From Bacteroidales bacterium (GTDB lineage: Bacteria > Bacteroidota > Bacteroidia > Bacteroidales > F082), in NCBI GenBank assembly GCA_016936505.1, contig JAFGXS010000082.1, positions 1 through 64,000 on the forward strand: DNA of 64,000 nt, written 5' to 3'. Both the position numbers and the translations under genes were made by a program. Below the pieces are notes generated by a model. It saw only the letters and a program-made list of their open reading frames with translations, made no database searches and was not told the DNA's origin. Every line of letters starts with the position of its first letter. Position 1 is the stretch's first letter. This document shows, piece after piece, positions 35,680 through 44,991 of this stretch.

Positions 35680-35879
35680 TGCAACACAAGATCATCTTAT
35701 TAATTCACATAAAAAACAATTTCTCTTAATCACTGCAATTTAACACTTTCTTCAAATACCAAAAACATTTATCACAATATTGTAGTACAAACAATACTAA
35801 AATGAAGAATGATTTTTTGCAATGAACACCACAAAGAATTCGTTCTTAAGAATTAAGTAAATAAATGAAAAGGAAACGG

Positions 35880-36227
35880 CTAAAGAATAATTTCAGCCTT
35901 AAATTTATGATCATACAGAGCATAGCCGGTTTTTTTATCAAAAACAGCTAACCGATAACGACCTTTTGCCTTGGCCACAAAAGTATCTTTAAAAACAGCT
36001 GTTACTTCGCACTCCGTTCCATTTACGCTAACGGCATCGCCAACCTGCACATTTCGAAGTCCTTCTCTCTGCTTTTTCAATCTTCTTTTGACTAAATCAT
36101 ATTCACTGTTAATTTCACGCATTATAGCCTCATTCCCGCCACGATCAGGATGATACAGCACTGCCAAACGTTTATAGTTTAAACGAGCCTGAATCTCATT
36201 TTCAATATTATCGGGGAAAAACCGCAT
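35880..36227 (-). CDS. J-domain (DnaJ-like) protein
   Basis: The 115-residue protein has a shortened J domain with the Hsp70-activating motif LYHPDRGG (about residues 25-32) and a following helix, then a beta-rich C-terminal part beginning VQVGDAVSVNGTECEVTAV that looks like a small barrel. Such proteins stimulate Hsp70 ATPase; the C-terminal part may bind a client. The frame is open to a GTG at 36359, but an exact TAATTTTG -7 element lies at 36246-36253, so the ATG at 36227 is preferred. ATGs at 36272 and 36323 remain possible. Confidence 0.7.
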   Translation of the reverse strand: MRFFPDNIENEIQARLNYKRLAVLYHPDRGGNEAIMREINSEYDLVKRRLKKQREGLRNVQVGDAVSVNGTECEVTAVFKDTFVAKAKGRYRLAVFDKKTGYALYDHKFKAEIIL

Positions 36228-36245
36228 GTAATTATGTTTCTGACC

Positions 36246-36253
36246 CAAAATTA
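36246..36253 (-). promoter_or_regulatory. -7 element (TAATTTTG) for the J-domain gene
   Basis: Reverse-strand exact match to TAnnTTTG, 18 nt before the ATG at 36227. It argues against the longer upstream frame. Confidence 0.45.
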
Positions 36254-36742
36254 CAAGCCAAAAAAACGACATGAAAATAAATTCGGATGTTTTTATGAGC
36301 ACCGTATTGTTAATTAAACCCATCCCTATTTCCGCAAAATTTGCAAAAAAAATCTCCACCTAAGTTCCGCAAACCTTTTCGTTATTTTCTTCTTTTACTT
36401 CACAAAATACTGAATCCCTTTACCAGCAAAGGTTACAAGGCTTTTTATACACCTAAATACTATTTAAGACTGATAAACACCTAAATTACAGTATTATACA
36501 CAATCAATCCGATACACTAAAAACTATGCCAAAAAAAATTTTTTGCGTTATTCACAGACAATTAAATGCGTAATATTTTAATTCTGCGCATTTTAATATT
36601 TATTAACACTTTATGGTGAATAAAATTTTGATTCAATCATTGGTTTTGTGTTGTACATTGCACCAAAATCGGAACTAGACTCCCTAAAAAATAGTCGTCT
36701 GATTTTGCGCTTATTATATATATTTTGACCTACAAAGCTGCT
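36254..36742. other. AT-rich intergenic region upstream of class II RNR
   Basis: About 490 bp between the J-domain gene and nrdJ (the far-upstream start options of the J-domain gene would use part of it). It is very AT-rich, with A and T tracts near 36530-36545 but no credible reading frame. It holds a hairpin just before nrdJ (listed separately). No cobalamin riboswitch B12-box sequence (GCCACTG) and no convincing NrdR-box pair was found by eye. Confidence 0.5.
36665..36706 (+). promoter_or_regulatory. Hairpin upstream of nrdJ, possible leader control element
   Basis: AAAATCGGA (36665-36673) pairs with TCTGATTTT (36698-36706), 9 bp with one G-U pair. An inner GACT/AGTC stem of 4 bp encloses an 11-nt loop. 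It ends 36 nt before the nrdJ ATG. It could be an attenuator, an operator or a promoter-overlapping structure; no function is shown. Confidence 0.35.
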
Positions 36743-39475
36743 ATGAATAATAATTTATACCTCCAGTTTAACGATGAACCGGAACAAAAAACTACGGCAT
36801 TACCGGTAGAAGAAAAAAGTGAAGAAAAAGGCTTTTACGATAAAGTATTGGAAGAACGAAGAAAAACCGAGCAAATGCAGAAAAACCATCCGGAAATTTC
36901 CATAAAGTCATTAGACTTAAACACTGTAAACCAATCAGAATCAGCGCCTGTAGACAAACCCTTGTCTTATGATGAAGTTGTTGAAGCGGCAACCAAATAT
37001 TTTGAAGGCGACTCTCTGGCCGCCAATGTATGGGCCAACAAATATGCATTAAAAGACAGTAAAGGCAATATTTTTGAAAAAACACCGGACGAAATGCATC
37101 GGCGTATTGCAAAAGAAATTGCCCGGATTGAACAAAAATACCCAAATCCGCTGAGCGAAGAAGAACTCTTTGATGTCCTTGATCACTTTAAATACATTAT
37201 ACCTGCCGGAAGCCCTATGGCTGGCATTGGAAACAACTATCAAATTTCCTCTCTTTCCAATTGTTTCGTAATTGGAAACGATGGTGAATCAGATTCCTAT
37301 GGTGGCATCATGAAAATTGATCAGGAACAGGTTCAACTAATGAAACGCAGAGGCGGTGTTGGTCATGACTTCACTCATATTCGACCAAAAGGAAGTCCCG
37401 TAAACAATACTGCACTAACCTCAACAGGTGTTGTTCCTTTTATGGAAAGATACTCCAACTCTACCCGTGAAGTTGCACAAGACGGACGCAGGGGAGCACT
37501 AATGTTGAGCATCGGAATTAAACACCCCGATTCCGAAAACTTTATCGATGCTAAAATGGAACAGGGTAAAGTTACAGGAGCCAATGTTTCTGTTAAAATT
37601 GATGATGAATTCATGAAAGCTGTAAAAAAAGGGCAGCAATATATTCAGAAGTATCCGGTAGATTCAAATCAGCCGATGTATAGGAAAGAAATCAATGCGC
37701 AGGAATTGTGGAATAAAATTATACACAACGCATGGGCTTCTGCCGAACCGGGTATTTTATTTTGGGACACTGTAATTCGCGAGTCAGTTCCTGACTGTTA
37801 TGCAGATAAAGGTTTTAAAACCGTTTCAACAAATCCGTGTGGCGAAATTCCTCTTTGTCCTTACGACTCATGTCGTTTACTGGCCATCAATCTTTACAGC
37901 TATGTTGAAAATCCGTTTACCGAAGAAGCTTATTTTAACGGTGAACTGTTTAGTAAACATACTCGTATTGCCCACCGAATGATGGACGATATAGTGGATC
38001 TTGAAATTGAAAAAATTGATGCTATTCTGAACAAAATAGCTTCTGATCCTGAATCTGAAGAAATCAAGATGACCGAACGCAGATTATGGGAAAAGATTCG
38101 TGAGAAATCAGTTCAGGGTCGCAGAACAGGTATCGGTATTACCGCTGAAGGAGATATGTTGGCTGCTCTGGGACTTCGTTATGGTTCTGATGATGCCATC
38201 AACTTCTCTGTTGAAGTTCATAAACTGCTTACTTTAGAAGCTTACCGCAGTTCTGTTGATATGGCTGAAGAAAGAGGCTCTTTCCCCATTTATGAAGCAT
38301 CAAGAGAAGCTGATAATCCTTTCATCTTGCGCATCAAAGAAAATGCACCCCATTTGTACAACAAAATGACCCGTGTAGGACGACGCAACATTGCCATGAT
38401 GACCATTGCCCCTACAGGAAGCATCAGCATATGTACACAAACCACTTCCGGTATTGAACCGGTATTCCTTGTTTCTTACAAACGCAGAAGAAAAGTGAAC
38501 CCTAACGACAAAAGTGTAAATGTAACTTTTGTAGACGAAGTGGGAGACTCATGGGAAGAATACAACGTGTTCCACCCAAAATTTGAAACCTGGCTTAAAG
38601 TAAAAGGATACAATGTTGATGAAGTAAAAAATATGCCTGAGGAAAAATTACAGGAAATCATCAAAAAGTCACCTTACTACAAAGCAACTTCAGCTGACAT
38701 CGATTGGGTAAGCAAAGTAAAAATGCAAGGTAAAATTCAAAAATGGGTGGATCATTCAATTAGCGTTACTGTAAATATTCCGGAAAATGTAACCGAAGAT
38801 GTGGTAAGTAATATTTACATGACAGCATGGGAAAGCGGCTGTAAAGGAATGACTATATACCGTGACGGATCACGTTCTGGTGTTCTGGTCAGCAGCTCGG
38901 AAAAAGAAAGGAAAGAAGCCCAGTTTAAGGAAACCAGCGCTCCCCCAAGACCAAAAGTTTTGGAAGCTAATGTCCTTCGTTTCCAGAATAACTATGAAAA
39001 ATGGATCGCTGTTGTTGGAATCCTTGACAATCGTCCATATGAAGTATTCACAGGAAAAGCAGACGATTTTTATTTACCTCCTCATATTGAAAACGGTTGG
39101 ATTATAAAAAATAAAATTAAAGGACAACCCTCTCGCTACGACTTCCAGTTTGAAGACAAAGAGGGCTATAAAATTACCATTGAAGGATTATCCAGATCAT
39201 TTGACAAAACTTTCTGGAACTATGCCAAACTCATTTCAGGACTTTTGCGCCATGGCATGCCTTTGCCATATGTTGTTGATCTGGTAGGTAATTTAAACCT
39301 CGATGATGATAACATCAACACATGGAAAAATGGCGTTGTAAGAGCACTGAAACGCTATGTTGAAGATGGCGAAAAGGTTGTGGATAATATTTGTCCCGAA
39401 TGTAGCGAACCCTCATTGATCTATCAGGATGGATGCTTAACCTGTAGCTCATGCGGATATTCAAAATGTGGTTAA
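36743..39475 (+). CDS. nrdJ: Adenosylcobalamin-dependent ribonucleotide reductase
   Basis: Class II enzyme that reduces nucleotides to deoxynucleotides using a B12-derived radical, active with or without oxygen. The 910-residue protein shows SPMAGIGNNYQISSLSNCFV, RRGGVGHDFTHIRPKG, the STNPCGEIPLC active-site loop, TAEGDMLAALGL and APTGSISI. The C terminus has paired CxxC motifs (CPECSEP, CSSCGYSKCG), acting as zinc ribbon and redox-relay cysteines. A TTG at 36725 is open upstream, but the ATG at 36743 is preferred. It implies the cell makes or imports cobalamin. A strong terminator follows. Confidence 0.94.
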   Translation: MNNNLYLQFNDEPEQKTTALPVEEKSEEKGFYDKVLEERRKTEQMQKNHPEISIKSLDLNTVNQSESAPVDKPLSYDEVVEAATKYFEGDSLAANVWANKYALKDSKGNIFEKTPDEMHRRIAKEIARIEQKYPNPLSEEELFDVLDHFKYIIPAGSPMAGIGNNYQISSLSNCFVIGNDGESDSYGGIMKIDQEQVQLMKRRGGVGHDFTHIRPKGSPVNNTALTSTGVVPFMERYSNSTREVAQDGRRGALMLSIGIKHPDSENFIDAKMEQGKVTGANVSVKIDDEFMKAVKKGQQYIQKYPVDSNQPMYRKEINAQELWNKIIHNAWASAEPGILFWDTVIRESVPDCYADKGFKTVSTNPCGEIPLCPYDSCRLLAINLYSYVENPFTEEAYFNGELFSKHTRIAHRMMDDIVDLEIEKIDAILNKIASDPESEEIKMTERRLWEKIREKSVQGRRTGIGITAEGDMLAALGLRYGSDDAINFSVEVHKLLTLEAYRSSVDMAEERGSFPIYEASREADNPFILRIKENAPHLYNKMTRVGRRNIAMMTIAPTGSISICTQTTSGIEPVFLVSYKRRRKVNPNDKSVNVTFVDEVGDSWEEYNVFHPKFETWLKVKGYNVDEVKNMPEEKLQEIIKKSPYYKATSADIDWVSKVKMQGKIQKWVDHSISVTVNIPENVTEDVVSNIYMTAWESGCKGMTIYRDGSRSGVLVSSSEKERKEAQFKETSAPPRPKVLEANVLRFQNNYEKWIAVVGILDNRPYEVFTGKADDFYLPPHIENGWIIKNKIKGQPSRYDFQFEDKEGYKITIEGLSRSFDKTFWNYAKLISGLLRHGMPLPYVVDLVGNLNLDDDNINTWKNGVVRALKRYVEDGEKVVDNICPECSEPSLIYQDGCLTCSSCGYSKCG

Positions 39476-39490
39476 TCCGATTGAATCAAT

Positions 39491-39523
39491 AAAAAAAGCC
39501 GAAGTAATACTTCGGCTTTTTTT
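39491..39523. terminator. Strong bidirectional terminator after nrdJ
   Basis: AAAAAAGCCGAAGT pairs perfectly with ACTTCGGCTTTTTT around a 3-nt loop. It serves nrdJ and the convergent lipoprotein gene. Confidence 0.9.
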
Positions 39524-39541
39524 ATATCGATAAGCTACAAA

Positions 39542-40000
39542 TTAATTGTATACATGCAACATTTGCCCGTCATATTGCGCCTGATAACGAACCATCGGGT
39601 AAGAACCAGAACCACTGTATAGGGTTCCGTCTTGTAAATTATATAAGTTACCGGTACAAGGATCTTTAGCAAAAGGAAAATTATCCCCGACAATTAACTG
39701 GGTTGTGCTTCCACATTTATTTGGATCATTAGGAGGAATCCTATCATAAGCGACAAAACTTGAAATACCCGTTCTGTAAATAATAACACCCCTTGATTCA
39801 ATACTCAGGTAAACACCAGGATCGCCATTCTTAACATAAACCCATCCCCCAACAGTATTTAACGACTGGTATAACGTTGAACCCGGATCAATGTTAATCT
39901 GAACATCGGCTGGTTTAATGTCAGGATTATAGTTTCCTTTTCCACATCCGGAAAAGAAAAACAACAGAACAACGAAAAACAATCCCGCTAATTTTTTCAT
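39542..40000 (-). CDS. Rieske-fold-like lipoprotein without cluster ligands
   Basis: Signal peptide with lipobox (FFFSGC, Cys at about residue 19). The mature part, with SSFVAYDRIPPNDPNKCG, then DPCTGNLYNLQDGTLYSGSG and the end MVRYQAQYDGQMLHVYN, follows the strand order of Rieske iron-sulfur proteins (FxAYDRxCPH ... C..HGS.F....G), as found in a family of Bacteroidota lipoproteins. The CxH/CxxH ligands are not present, only single cysteines, so it probably does not bind a [2Fe-2S] cluster. The function is unknown. The start at 40000 was chosen over an upstream GTG/ATG-like codon because of the signal peptide; 152 residues. Confidence 0.65.
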   Translation of the reverse strand: MKKLAGLFFVVLLFFFSGCGKGNYNPDIKPADVQINIDPGSTLYQSLNTVGGWVYVKNGDPGVYLSIESRGVIIYRTGISSFVAYDRIPPNDPNKCGSTTQLIVGDNFPFAKDPCTGNLYNLQDGTLYSGSGSYPMVRYQAQYDGQMLHVYN

Positions 40001-40076
40001 TTGGCTTCGAATAACTTTCCAAAAATAACACATTTCTTTTTTTAATTTACTGCCTCATGCACTCCATTGGAATATG

Positions 40077-40084
40077 TATTTTTG
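40077..40084 (+). promoter_or_regulatory. -7 element (TATTTTTG) for thiL
   Basis: Exact TAnnTTTG match ending 13 nt before the thiL ATG at 40098. Confidence 0.5.
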
Positions 40085-40097
40085 CAAAAAATTTTTT

Positions 40098-41138
40098 ATG
40101 AACGCTTCCAAACTGACTACAATCTCTGATCTGGGCGAATTCGGCCTCATTGAACGCCTGACTTCTGATATAACACCCAAAAATGAATCCACTGTTTTTG
40201 GCATAGGTGATGATGCTGCCGTACTCGATAATGGCGGTGAGAAATTTACTATAATCTCAAAAGATCTTCTTGTAGAAGGGGTGCATTTCGACATGGTTTA
40301 TACTCCTTTAAAACATCTGGGTTATAAGGCCGCTACCGTAAATTTTTCTGATATGGCAGCCATGAACGGAGTCCCAAAACAAATGATTGTCGGACTGGCT
40401 ATTTCAAGCAAATATTCAGTAGAAGCTATTGAAGAAGTTTACGAAGGCATGAAAATGGCCTGCGATGTTTATGGAGTTGACTTTGTAGGTGGCGATACTA
40501 CAAGCAGCTTGCACGGGCTGGTTCTTTCAGTAACAATAATCGGTGAAGTAGAAAAAAATAAAATTACTTACAGAAAAGGCGCTCAACCTAATGATCTGCT
40601 GTGTGTAACCGGTGACCTTGGCGGTGCTTATATGGGTCTTCTCGTATTAGAAAGAGAAAAACAAGGGTTCAAAGCCAACCCGGATATTCAACCGGATATG
40701 GATGGTAAGGAATATATTCTGCAACGACAGCTCAAACCTGAACCCAGAACAGATATTGTAAAAAAACTGAGTGAAAACAATATCATCCCCACGGCAATGA
40801 TTGACATTTCCGATGGCCTGGCATCAGAAGCTTTACACATTGCCAAAGCTTCGAACACAGGAGTGGCCATTTATGAAGAAAAAATACCAATTGACCAGAG
40901 CACTTTTGATACAGCTAATGAATTTAAAATTGTTCCCTCGGTTGCTGCTTTAAATGGTGGTGAAGATTATGAACTCCTGTTTACAGTGAACCAGAATGAT
41001 TTTGAAAAAATAAAAAACCTGGACGGGATTACCATTATTGGATACATTACTGACAGCACAGAAGGCAACCGCCTGATTACAAACGGGAATCAGGTAGTAG
41101 AGCTGAAAGCTCAGGGTTGGGACGGCTTAAGAAAATAG
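40098..41138 (+). CDS. thiL: Thiamine-phosphate kinase
   Basis: Phosphorylates thiamine monophosphate to the active diphosphate cofactor (used for example by MenD). Family features include GEFGLIERL near the start, VFGIGDDAAVLDNG (nucleotide/metal site), SKDLLVEGVHFD, AVNFSDMAAMNG-like sequence and the DISDGLASEALH segment in the C-terminal half. At 346 residues it is standard for ThiL. The start follows the -7 element; an upstream in-frame ATG at 40074 overlaps the promoter. Confidence 0.93.
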   Translation: MNASKLTTISDLGEFGLIERLTSDITPKNESTVFGIGDDAAVLDNGGEKFTIISKDLLVEGVHFDMVYTPLKHLGYKAATVNFSDMAAMNGVPKQMIVGLAISSKYSVEAIEEVYEGMKMACDVYGVDFVGGDTTSSLHGLVLSVTIIGEVEKNKITYRKGAQPNDLLCVTGDLGGAYMGLLVLEREKQGFKANPDIQPDMDGKEYILQRQLKPEPRTDIVKKLSENNIIPTAMIDISDGLASEALHIAKASNTGVAIYEEKIPIDQSTFDTANEFKIVPSVAALNGGEDYELLFTVNQNDFEKIKNLDGITIIGYITDSTEGNRLITNGNQVVELKAQGWDGLRK

Positions 41139-41241
41139 TGTTTTTTGTTTCTTAATTTCTTCCCTGCAATACTGTGTCATATTTTATATTCAGCTCAAAC
41201 GCAAGAGCATAAATAAAGATTCCAATAACGAAAAGTTTTTT

Positions 41242-41249
41242 TATTTTTG
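41242..41249 (+). promoter_or_regulatory. -7 element (TATTTTTG) for the FIST/histidine kinase operon
   Basis: Exact TAnnTTTG match ending 21 nt before the ATG at 41271, in the 132-bp gap after thiL. It suggests that the six genes from 41271 to 47594 form one transcription unit. Confidence 0.5.
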
Positions 41250-41270
41250 TTATTTACGTCTCGACTGAAT

Positions 41271-42416
41271 ATGATCAGATCTTTTAGTTTTTCTGTTAAT
41301 ATTTTTGCTGAATTCAATAAAAAACTGGATCAGGCAATACAATATGTAGATTTCAAACCCACACTGGCTTTTGCATTTATTTCACACGATTTCCCCGTTG
41401 CCAAAATCATGGATGCTTTTAAATCGAATAACATCCGTCTTATGGGAACCTCCTCATCTGGTGCTATTAATTTCACTAGTAAAGAAGATCTGATTCTTGA
41501 AAAAGGTGGGCTATTTGTTTTAACAGATATCCGATACGAGGATTTTCATCTTGAAAGCCTTAACCTGAAGAAAAAAACATGGTTTCAGCTGGGTAAGGAA
41601 ACAGGAAAAAAAGCTACTGAATTAACAGAAAATCCTGCCATTTTATTCTTTACCGGCGGCATCCATGCCGATGGACATACCGTTACAAAAGGGATTCTTG
41701 ATAATTCCAAACCGGGCCTGGAATTATTTAGCTGCATGGCCGGAGATAATCTAAAATTTGAAAACACCTTTGTTTTTACAGAAACTGATGTCGAGGAAGA
41801 AGGTATTGTTTTTCTGGTTCTGAACACTGAAAAAATAAGTATACAAGGAATGATGACCAGCGGGTGGATTGGATTAGGAAGTGAATTTACCATTACACAA
41901 AGCAAAGACAACATCATTTACAAAATCAATGACCTGTCAGCACTCGATTTATACACCAACTATCTTAGTATTTCAATTGACGATTTGCCTGCTATTGGTA
42001 CCGAATACCCACTCATGATGAAAATGGAAGACGGATCATATGTTACCAGAATGATTACAGGAATTAACAGAACAGAGAAAAGTATTATTCTTTCAGGCTC
42101 GGTTCCGGAAAAGAGCACAGTCAGCTTTTCCGCATCACCGGGTTTTGAAATTCTGGAAAGCACCAGAGAGAAAATTATTGAGTTTCACTCAAAACATAAA
42201 GAGGCCGACCTGATGTTATTATTTTCAGGTGTAGCGCGCAATATTGCACTTGGGCCACTCATTACTACCGAAATTAAACTGGCTCCCATTAAATGGAAAG
42301 TTCCATTATATGGTTTATTTGGCTATGGTGAGACAGGAAAAAACAAAAATGAAAAAAGCCGCTTTTGCAACCAAACACTCACGCTTATTCTACTAAAAGA
42401 TAATACCGTTCAATAA
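41271..42416 (+). CDS. FIST-domain sensory protein
   Basis: Cytoplasmic 381-residue protein made of a FIST N domain and a FIST C domain. The N-terminal half has AFAFISHDFP, IRLMGTSSSGAI and the ILFFTGGIHADG stretch; the C-terminal half ends with LLFSGVARNIALG and PLYGLFGYGETG, the family's closing motif. FIST domains are proposed small-ligand sensors, with amino acids suggested as ligands on genome-context grounds. It lies 2 bp ahead of a hybrid histidine kinase and would feed it. No membrane segment is present. The start at 41271 follows the promoter; the TTG at 41247 overlaps it. Confidence 0.9.
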   Translation: MIRSFSFSVNIFAEFNKKLDQAIQYVDFKPTLAFAFISHDFPVAKIMDAFKSNNIRLMGTSSSGAINFTSKEDLILEKGGLFVLTDIRYEDFHLESLNLKKKTWFQLGKETGKKATELTENPAILFFTGGIHADGHTVTKGILDNSKPGLELFSCMAGDNLKFENTFVFTETDVEEEGIVFLVLNTEKISIQGMMTSGWIGLGSEFTITQSKDNIIYKINDLSALDLYTNYLSISIDDLPAIGTEYPLMMKMEDGSYVTRMITGINRTEKSIILSGSVPEKSTVSFSASPGFEILESTREKIIEFHSKHKEADLMLLFSGVARNIALGPLITTEIKLAPIKWKVPLYGLFGYGETGKNKNEKSRFCNQTLTLILLKDNTVQ

Positions 42417-42418
42417 TT

Positions 42419-44182
42419 ATGAAAAGAATACTTAAATTACTGACAGATAAAATCAATGCTATGGATAAGTCAACATCCATAGAAAAACTGAAGTTTGAAA
42501 TGCTTCAGGATATTGAACGACTGGATCAGGAGATAGGTATTGCTGACTTCAAAATATCAAAATCGTTAAAGGACAAGAATATTCTTAACTCATTATTAGC
42601 TAAAACTTCTGAAGATCTAAAAAACGCATTAAAGCAAATTAAGAATCAGGCCGACGAACTCAATATTTTGCTTGACACCATTCCTGCGATGGTTTATTTT
42701 AAAGACGAGCATCTACGATACAGAATAGCAAACAAGGCTTTTCTCGATTTTTCAGGAACCAACCGAAACGATATCATTGGCAAACCACTGAAAGAAGTGT
42801 TCAAAAATTATCTACCAATCGGTGACTACGAAAAAAGGGAAGATCTGGTCATTTCTCAGGGCAAATTTTTCTTTAACATTGAAGAACAACTTGAAAAAAA
42901 TGATGAAATCATCTGGGTTCAAACCAATATCGCTCCTGTACGTAGTGATGAGGGAAAAATTATCGGCTTGATTGGCGTTTCCTGGGATATAACTGACCAA
43001 AAGAATTATGAACAGGCCTTAACCCGGGCTAAAGAACTTGCTGAACAAAATGAACAGATTAAAGACAAGTTCCTTACAAATATGAGTCATGAAATAAGAA
43101 CCCCGCTAAATGGCGTTATGGGCATGGCCGAACTCATGGAGAAAACTTCTCTTACAAAAACACAAAATGAATTCCTCGGCATGCTGAAAGAGTCGGGCGA
43201 ACATCTGGTTTCCATCATCAATGATGTTTTTGAATACTCTTCAATTGAGAAAGGTGAAATTTCTGTTATGTTAAAGAAATTCAAACTAAGAGAAATAACC
43301 GAAGAAGTAATTAAACAAAACGTTGAAAAGCTCAATCACAAATCCCTTACTACTGATATTATTATCGAAGAAAATTTGCCGGAAATAGTCGTTGGCGACC
43401 CTAAATTGATTCGTAGAATTCTGGAAAATTTCGTTTCGAACGCTATAAAATTTACCAAACAGGGTGGAGTTAAACTTAGGATTTCCAAAAACAAACTGAT
43501 CAGACCGGGGAAAATACTTCTTAGATTTGAGGTACAGGATACCGGAATTGGTATTCAGGAACAACATCTGAATAAATTATTTGAAAGTTTTATACAGCTT
43601 GATCTCTCTGCCAGCAAGGTTTATCAGGGAACCGGTTTGGGCCTTGCCATTGCCAAAAAACTGGTAAATATGATGGGGGGTGAAATAGGGGTAGAAAGTG
43701 AATGGACAAAGGGATCAATATTTTGGTTTACTTTGCCTGTGGAAGTACCTGAAGAAAAAGAACGCTTATCTTATGACAAAAATATGGTGCTTAATGTTTT
43801 GAAAGATTTCAGAATTCTTCTGGCCGAAGATAACCTCATTAACCAGAAGATCACCAAGCTCACACTGCAAAAAGAAGGCTGTAGCGTGGACGTGGCAAAC
43901 AATGGACAAGAATGCTTTGAAAAATACCAGAGAAATCAGTATGACCTCATTCTCATGGATATCCAGATGCCCATTATGGATGGATTAGAAGCCACGAAAA
44001 AAATCCGGGAATATGAAAAAGAACACAAAAACAGGCATACTTATATTGTCGCCTTAACCGCCAACGCTCTTAAAGAGGATCGCGACAGAGCCTTGGGTTG
44101 TGGCATGGACGGCTTTATTGCCAAACCTTTTAAACCGGACGAACTATTCCACGTATTACACCAATTTATCATCAGAGATTAG
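42419..44182 (+). CDS. PAS hybrid histidine kinase with C-terminal receiver
   Basis: Soluble signalling kinase of 587 residues. A helical N-terminal part (1-80) precedes a PAS domain (~80-200, DTIPAMVYFKDE, closing SWDITDQK). HisKA has phosphoacceptor His224 (NMSHEIRTP), followed by an ATPase domain (~325-440: [23 protein letters not shown]) and a receiver with Asp514 (LILMDIQMP). No membrane segment and no DNA-binding domain are present. The adjacent FIST protein is the likely input; a separate regulator not in the operon must carry the output. The permease gene starts 1 bp after its stop. Confidence 0.93.
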   Translation: MKRILKLLTDKINAMDKSTSIEKLKFEMLQDIERLDQEIGIADFKISKSLKDKNILNSLLAKTSEDLKNALKQIKNQADELNILLDTIPAMVYFKDEHLRYRIANKAFLDFSGTNRNDIIGKPLKEVFKNYLPIGDYEKREDLVISQGKFFFNIEEQLEKNDEIIWVQTNIAPVRSDEGKIIGLIGVSWDITDQKNYEQALTRAKELAEQNEQIKDKFLTNMSHEIRTPLNGVMGMAELMEKTSLTKTQNEFLGMLKESGEHLVSIINDVFEYSSIEKGEISVMLKKFKLREITEEVIKQNVEKLNHKSLTTDIIIEENLPEIVVGDPKLIRRILENFVSNAIKFTKQGGVKLRISKNKLIRPGKILLRFEVQDTGIGIQEQHLNKLFESFIQLDLSASKVYQGTGLGLAIAKKLVNMMGGEIGVESEWTKGSIFWFTLPVEVPEEKERLSYDKNMVLNVLKDFRILLAEDNLINQKITKLTLQKEGCSVDVANNGQECFEKYQRNQYDLILMDIQMPIMDGLEATKKIREYEKEHKNRHTYIVALTANALKEDRDRALGCGMDGFIAKPFKPDELFHVLHQFIIRD

Positions 44183-44183
44183 T

Positions 44184-44981
44184 ATGAGTGCAGTTGAGAT
44201 TGTAGTATTAATTTCCTCAGGATTACTGGTGGGATTCATAAACACTCTTGCCGGTGGAGGAAGCATTATTTCTCTTTCTATTCTCATTATGTTGGGCTTA
44301 CCTGCAACAATAGCCAACGGCACAAACCGCATTGCTGTTGGACTACAAAATGTTGTTGCGGTTTCAAGTTTCAAACAACAGAAAGTGCTGAGTTGGAAAA
44401 AAGGACTTCAATTAGCAGTCCCTACTATTATTGGTTCGTTACTGGGCGCCGAAATTGCAGTAGATATTAATGAAAAAGATTTTCAGATTGCCATCGGTAT
44501 CATTATGCTGTTAATGCTGGTTTTTATCCTTTTCAAACCGCAGAAATACATTTACGGAAAAGCCGAAGTACAGGACAAACCTATTAACTGGAAAGTTTAC
44601 ACCATTTTCTTCTTTATCGGTGTTTATGGAGGGTTCATTCAGATGGGAGTAGGATACTTTTTACTGGCAGGTATTTTACTGGGAGCCGGTTTTGATCTGG
44701 TTAAAGCCAATGCCATTAAAGTACTAATTGTCTTGGTTTATACCCCATTTACACTACTTGTCTTTTTCCTCAACAATCAGATCAATTGGAAATATGGTCT
44801 TATTCTGGCCATCGGTAACATGGCAGGAGCCTGGATTGCCTCAAGAATGGCCGTAAAAAAAGGGGTAAATTTTGTAAAATGGGTTATTGTAATTGTAATT
44901 CTCATTACTGCCGGACAGATGTTTGGATTGTATGATTTTAAACCAATTATTGCCCCATTAATACAAAAAGCTGCTCACTAA
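44184..44981 (+). CDS. TauE/SafE family permease
   Basis: Membrane transporter with about seven to eight hydrophobic segments in 265 residues. The family's repeated motif appears at the start (GFINTLAGGGSIISLSIL) and again in the middle (GVYGGFIQMGVGYFLLAG). TauE/SafE proteins export or import sulfite, sulfonates, sulfur compounds or organic acids; the substrate here is unknown. The ATG at 44184 is right behind the kinase stop; the longer frame beginning at 44100 lies inside the kinase gene. Operon position suggests the substrate is related to what the FIST sensor detects. Confidence 0.9.
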   Translation: MSAVEIVVLISSGLLVGFINTLAGGGSIISLSILIMLGLPATIANGTNRIAVGLQNVVAVSSFKQQKVLSWKKGLQLAVPTIIGSLLGAEIAVDINEKDFQIAIGIIMLLMLVFILFKPQKYIYGKAEVQDKPINWKVYTIFFFIGVYGGFIQMGVGYFLLAGILLGAGFDLVKANAIKVLIVLVYTPFTLLVFFLNNQINWKYGLILAIGNMAGAWIASRMAVKKGVNFVKWVIVIVILITAGQMFGLYDFKPIIAPLIQKAAH

Positions 44982-44991
44982 AAACAAATTC

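Noticed and set aside
36228-36359. Longer N terminus of the J-domain protein from the GTG at 36359
   Set aside because: A -7 promoter element lies inside that stretch and the extra residues are hydrophobic and unlike a J-domain lead-in.
36360-36742. Cobalamin riboswitch ahead of the B12-dependent RNR
   Set aside because: No B12-box sequence or the expected multi-stem layout could be found; only one modest hairpin is present.
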